18,362 nt of DNA from Bacillota bacterium (GTDB lineage: Bacteria > Bacillota_I > Bacilli_A > RFN20 > CAG-826): positions 1-18,362 of the forward strand of contig JAEWUY010000084.1 of the NCBI GenBank assembly GCA_023396795.1, written 5' to 3'. Made by a program: the position numbers and the translations under genes. The notes below the pieces were generated by a model. It searched no databases and had not been told where the DNA came from. It saw only the letters and a list, made by a program, of their open reading frames with translations. Positions 16,084-18,362 of this stretch are shown here, piece by piece; the stretch's first letter is position 1, and each line of letters begins with the position of its first letter.

Positions 16084-16497
16084 TTTGTTTTCCCCCTAAA
16101 ACTTATGTTTATCGATGGCGAGATAAATTTGTTATATGGCGATTAATAATAAAAAGAAAGTCTATCTGCTATTAGTAAATATCCAAAACACGGAAAAAAT
16201 CAATAGTTATAAGGACATCACTCATATAACTTTTTGGTCTAATACGAGAAACCCGCTATGGGGTTGGCGGCTTAATCTTATGCTGTATTAATTTATCGTA
16301 AACGAATAAGTTTTCATAAAGCTGACTCGATAGATAGGAAAATGCTATTTATGCTTTTTGATTAGCGGGGAGCCTTTTTGTTTGCAACAAGGGTGAGTCT
16401 TTGCCTATCTTCTTGTTTATTTAGCAACTCATTTTTAATAAAAATGTTTACTAAAAACACCCTATAATTCACTTTTTCTCTTGTGTATAATAAATTC
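16084..16497. other. Non-coding divergent spacer of about 410 bp
   Basis: No convincing gene lies here. The spacer separates the leftward 761-residue gene from the rightward SASA esterase and should hold the promoters of both. Two small GC-rich islands stand out in AT-rich sequence: one at 16250-16274 with local complementarity (CCCGCTA, GGGTT, GCGG), and one at 16363-16373 (TAGCGGGG), whose first seven bases complement the CCCGCTA of the first island across about 105 nt. I see no recognisable riboswitch, and no RNA gene can be claimed. Confidence 0.5.
16486..16491 (+). promoter_or_regulatory. Perfect -10 box (TATAAT) six bases ahead of the esterase ATG
   Basis: TATAAT ends 6 nt before the ATG at 16498. 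Initiation at the usual distance would begin at or next to the A of the start codon and make a leaderless transcript. No good -35 stands 16-18 bp upstream, so this is tentative. Confidence 0.4.
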
Positions 16498-17409
16498 ATG
16501 AAAAAGAATAGTATCATTATGGCATTAATTGGTTTATGTTTATCGTCAACAGCGTGTTCTTCGAACAAAACACCAGTCGATGTCGTGATTATGGCTGGCC
16601 AGTCAAATATGGTTGGCTGTTCACGTGTCACTTATTTAAATAATTCATCGGGTAGTGTCAAATACCAAGAATATCTTAATGGTTATAATGGCATTCGCAT
16701 CGCTTATGACAACCTGACAAAAGATGCGATTGATGTCTATCCGGAACAAAATACTTCGCATGGCGCATTCGTAAAAGTGATGCTCGGCGAAGGCAATGCC
16801 GATATCACTTTTGGACCAGAAGTAGGTATGGGCGAGACTTTATCGCAAACCGCACATAACAACAACATTTTTTTGATTAAATACGCCTGTGGCGCCAGCA
16901 ACTTGCTGGACGACTGGGCCGCTCCCTCATCGGGTCGTATCAGCGGATTGTACGCTGGCTTTGTTAGCTACGTACGAGCACAAATAAAAGTGCTTCAAGA
17001 CGAGGGATATGCTCCAAGTATTCGGGCGATGTGCTGGATGCAGGGCGAAGGCGATTCCTATCCCGGCTATTCGATTCAATATTTATCGCAACTATCATAT
17101 TTTGTTGGTGATTTACGTGAAGAATTAATGGAGTTTTGCGATGGCACTGAATTTGCCTTTATTGACGCTGGGATCAGCGATTCGCCTTTATGGGTTGAAT
17201 ATGCTACCGTCAATGCCGCCAAAGAACAATTTGCCACTCAGAACGAACGCAATATTTATATTGATACAATCGAGCATGGCTTATCGACATCATTGGAACC
17301 ACCTGAAGAACCAGATTTAGCTCACTACGACTCGGCATCGATGATCGAACTGGGTCATCTGTTTGCAGAAGCCCTGCTCCCCTTCTTAAATAATTTCGAA
17401 ACCGAATAA
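16498..17409 (+). CDS. Lipoprotein carbohydrate esterase, sialate-O-acetylesterase/acetylxylan esterase (SASA) family
   Basis: A 303-residue exported esterase that would remove acetyl groups from sialic acid, xylan or another glycan. The signal peptide ends in LSSTAC with Cys20 as the probable lipid site. SGNH-type motifs: VIMAGQSNM with nucleophile Ser36 (the GQSNM box of the family), FGPEVGMGE near 105, KYACGASNL near 128, WMQGEGD at 180-186, and a C-terminal DLAH (Asp273, His276) as the Asp-x-x-His pair. Start choice: ATG at 16498 puts KKN directly before the hydrophobic core; an in-frame GTG at 16483 has no better signal. Unlike other genes here it has no Shine-Dalgarno sequence. It lies 13 nt before the esterase pseudogene, and a third esterase end follows, so a deacetylation cluster is likely. 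Confidence 0.85.
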   Translation: MKKNSIIMALIGLCLSSTACSSNKTPVDVVIMAGQSNMVGCSRVTYLNNSSGSVKYQEYLNGYNGIRIAYDNLTKDAIDVYPEQNTSHGAFVKVMLGEGNADITFGPEVGMGETLSQTAHNNNIFLIKYACGASNLLDDWAAPSSGRISGLYAGFVSYVRAQIKVLQDEGYAPSIRAMCWMQGEGDSYPGYSIQYLSQLSYFVGDLREELMEFCDGTEFAFIDAGISDSPLWVEYATVNAAKEQFATQNERNIYIDTIEHGLSTSLEPPEEPDLAHYDSASMIELGHLFAEALLPFLNNFETE

Positions 17410-17422
17410 AAATAGACTTAAA

Positions 17423-18199
17423 ATGAAAATGAAATTGGATTCTTTTCTTCTTTCGTCTCCGGAATTGGGCAACACGCGAAAAATCCGTGTTTACTATCCC
17501 AATGACTTAACAAAACATTATCCAGTTTTATACGTTCATGATGGCGAGTTTTGTTTTCGCGAAGATACACCGCTATCATACGAATGTCTAGAACTTGACA
17601 TAGCCCTTAAGACAGTCGCCCAAGATTTAATTATCGTTAGCATTGAAGCCATGCCTTGGCAAATTCGGACCCGTGAGTACTCACCCTTTCCGTGGATTAA
17701 TGAGGCTCAAAAATATCTTCCCTCTGGGTAAGAATTAGGCGATGTTTATCTCGAGTGGCTAATCAACAATGTTAAACCATTAATCGAGAGTAAATATCCG
17801 GCCTATAACGATTATCAACACACATATATGATGGGTTGTTCTTTGGGAGCATTGATTAGTATTTATGCCAGTGCAAAATACGCAAACCTTTTCTCGAAAA
17901 TTGGTTTGTTCTCGCTCGCTAGTTGGGGAAATCACAAGGCCTTGCTTGATTATTTGTCTTTTAGACAAAAAGATTTGCATGCCTCTTATTTTATTCGCGT
18001 CGGCGACGCCGAAGGCACGCCCCGTGATTTGCATAAAAGCCTAGTTAATTGTTATGTTCCATTAAATGAGGATGTCGTTAATCATCTTACAGATTTAGGC
18101 GTCAAAAACCTGGATTTCAAAGTCAATCCAGGTCGCTTCCATAAAACAATTGAGTGGGCTAAGGACATGCCCGAATTTATATCTTGGCTTTTTAAATAA
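17423..18199 (+). pseudogene. Alpha/beta-hydrolase esterase (EstD/YbbA, PF00756-like) interrupted by an in-frame TAA
   Basis: A reading frame of 258 codons broken only by TAA at 17729-17731, after YLPSG; the next codons (ELGDVYLEWLINNVKPLIE) continue the family sequence without a shift. Before the stop are the strands PVLYVHDGE and LIIVSIEAM. After it come the nucleophile elbow MMGCSLGALIS (GxSxG), VGDAEG near the expected Asp, and GRFHK with the catalytic His. All three catalytic elements thus lie after the stop, so the 102-residue first piece alone would be inactive. The second piece could begin only at an ATG at 17828 without ribosome binding site. The lesion is a single base change from AAA, CAA or GAA, or a sequencing error. 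No signal peptide is seen, so the enzyme would be cytoplasmic, perhaps acting on imported acetylated sugars. It follows the SASA gene by 13 nt. Confidence 0.8.
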
Positions 18200-18362
18200 T
18201 TGATTTAATAAACGTTGCAAGTTGTTCACTAGCGGCAACATGCATTTGAGCATTAGGGTGACCGCCATTAGGCATAAAACCGCCTGCGGACAGTGAGTCA
18301 AACTTCATAAAGTAGACATCCTTTTGATATTCTTGACTGACTCTGCGAATCAGCCCCTCGAC
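18192..18362 (-). CDS. C-terminal end of an SGNH/GDSL-type carbohydrate esterase (5' part outside window)
   Basis: On the minus strand the frame is open from the right edge for 56 residues to a TAA at 18192-18194. The stretch PNGGHPNAQMHVAASEQL matches the end of SGNH esterases such as CE2 acetylxylan esterases, where a HP motif carries the catalytic His and a second His two turns later precedes AA..L. Upstream, DVYFMKFDSLSAGGF is the strand and loop before it. Its 3' end overlaps the tail of the opposite esterase by 8 bp, and the two genes converge. It is the third esterase-type gene in a row. The family is moderately sure, the substrate unknown. Confidence 0.6.
   Translation of the reverse strand, partial: VEGLIRRVSQEYQKDVYFMKFDSLSAGGFMPNGGHPNAQMHVAASEQLATFIKSII

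Noticed and set aside
16362..16631. Open frame on the minus strand reaching into the SASA esterase
   Set aside because: It overlaps the conserved start of the esterase on the other strand, has no ribosome binding site, and its translation has no recognisable pattern.
10839..17731. Reassignment of TAA as a sense codon, suggested by two internal TAA codons
   Set aside because: Clear genes here end in TAA (both aldolases, the SASA esterase, the large membrane protein), and TAG and TGA also serve as stops, so the standard code holds.

Overview
The window looks like a chromosomal segment of a low-GC, Gram-positive-type anaerobe, possibly an uncultured gut Bacilli/Mollicutes lineage; this placement is inference. 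The evidence is strong AGGAGG-type ribosome binding sites, lipoproteins with a lipobox Cys, an A-type flavodiiron protein, a perfect match to the Bacillus cre consensus, and secreted proteins with InlB-type repeats. TAA, TAG and TGA all end clear genes here, so the code is the standard one and not the Mycoplasma code. I saw no rRNA, tRNA, CRISPR array, insertion sequence or phage gene.

Left part (1-4500): a divergent metabolic locus. Leftward run a lipoprotein solute-binding protein and an ABC permease that leaves the window. Rightward run two adjacent class II ketose-bisphosphate aldolases, closed by a strong bidirectional terminator. A 16-bp perfect palindrome fitting the CcpA cre consensus lies between them, so the locus may be a catabolite-regulated uptake and aldol-cleavage unit.

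Middle (4500-10250): leftward flavodiiron protein fprA followed by a YbjQ-family gene, then a SHOCT-domain membrane protein upstream of a large GT-C-like polytopic membrane protein. A Cys-type glutathione peroxidase points right and meets a leftward two-domain GNAT gene tail to tail. fprA and gpx together suggest handling of O2, NO and peroxide.

Right part (10250-18362): a surface and secretion region. It holds a solenoid-repeat protein gene broken by one in-frame TAA and lacking a signal peptide, then two leftward secreted proteins that share an apparently undescribed N-terminal beta-rich module, then three carbohydrate-esterase-type genes. These are a lipoprotein SASA-family esterase with no visible Shine-Dalgarno, an EstD/YbbA-like alpha/beta hydrolase with a single in-frame TAA, and the C-terminus of an SGNH-type esterase on the opposite strand. 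The two clean stop-codon lesions and the shared module are the most unusual things here. I did not find a convincing new multi-gene system; the best candidate for novelty is the secreted-protein pair.
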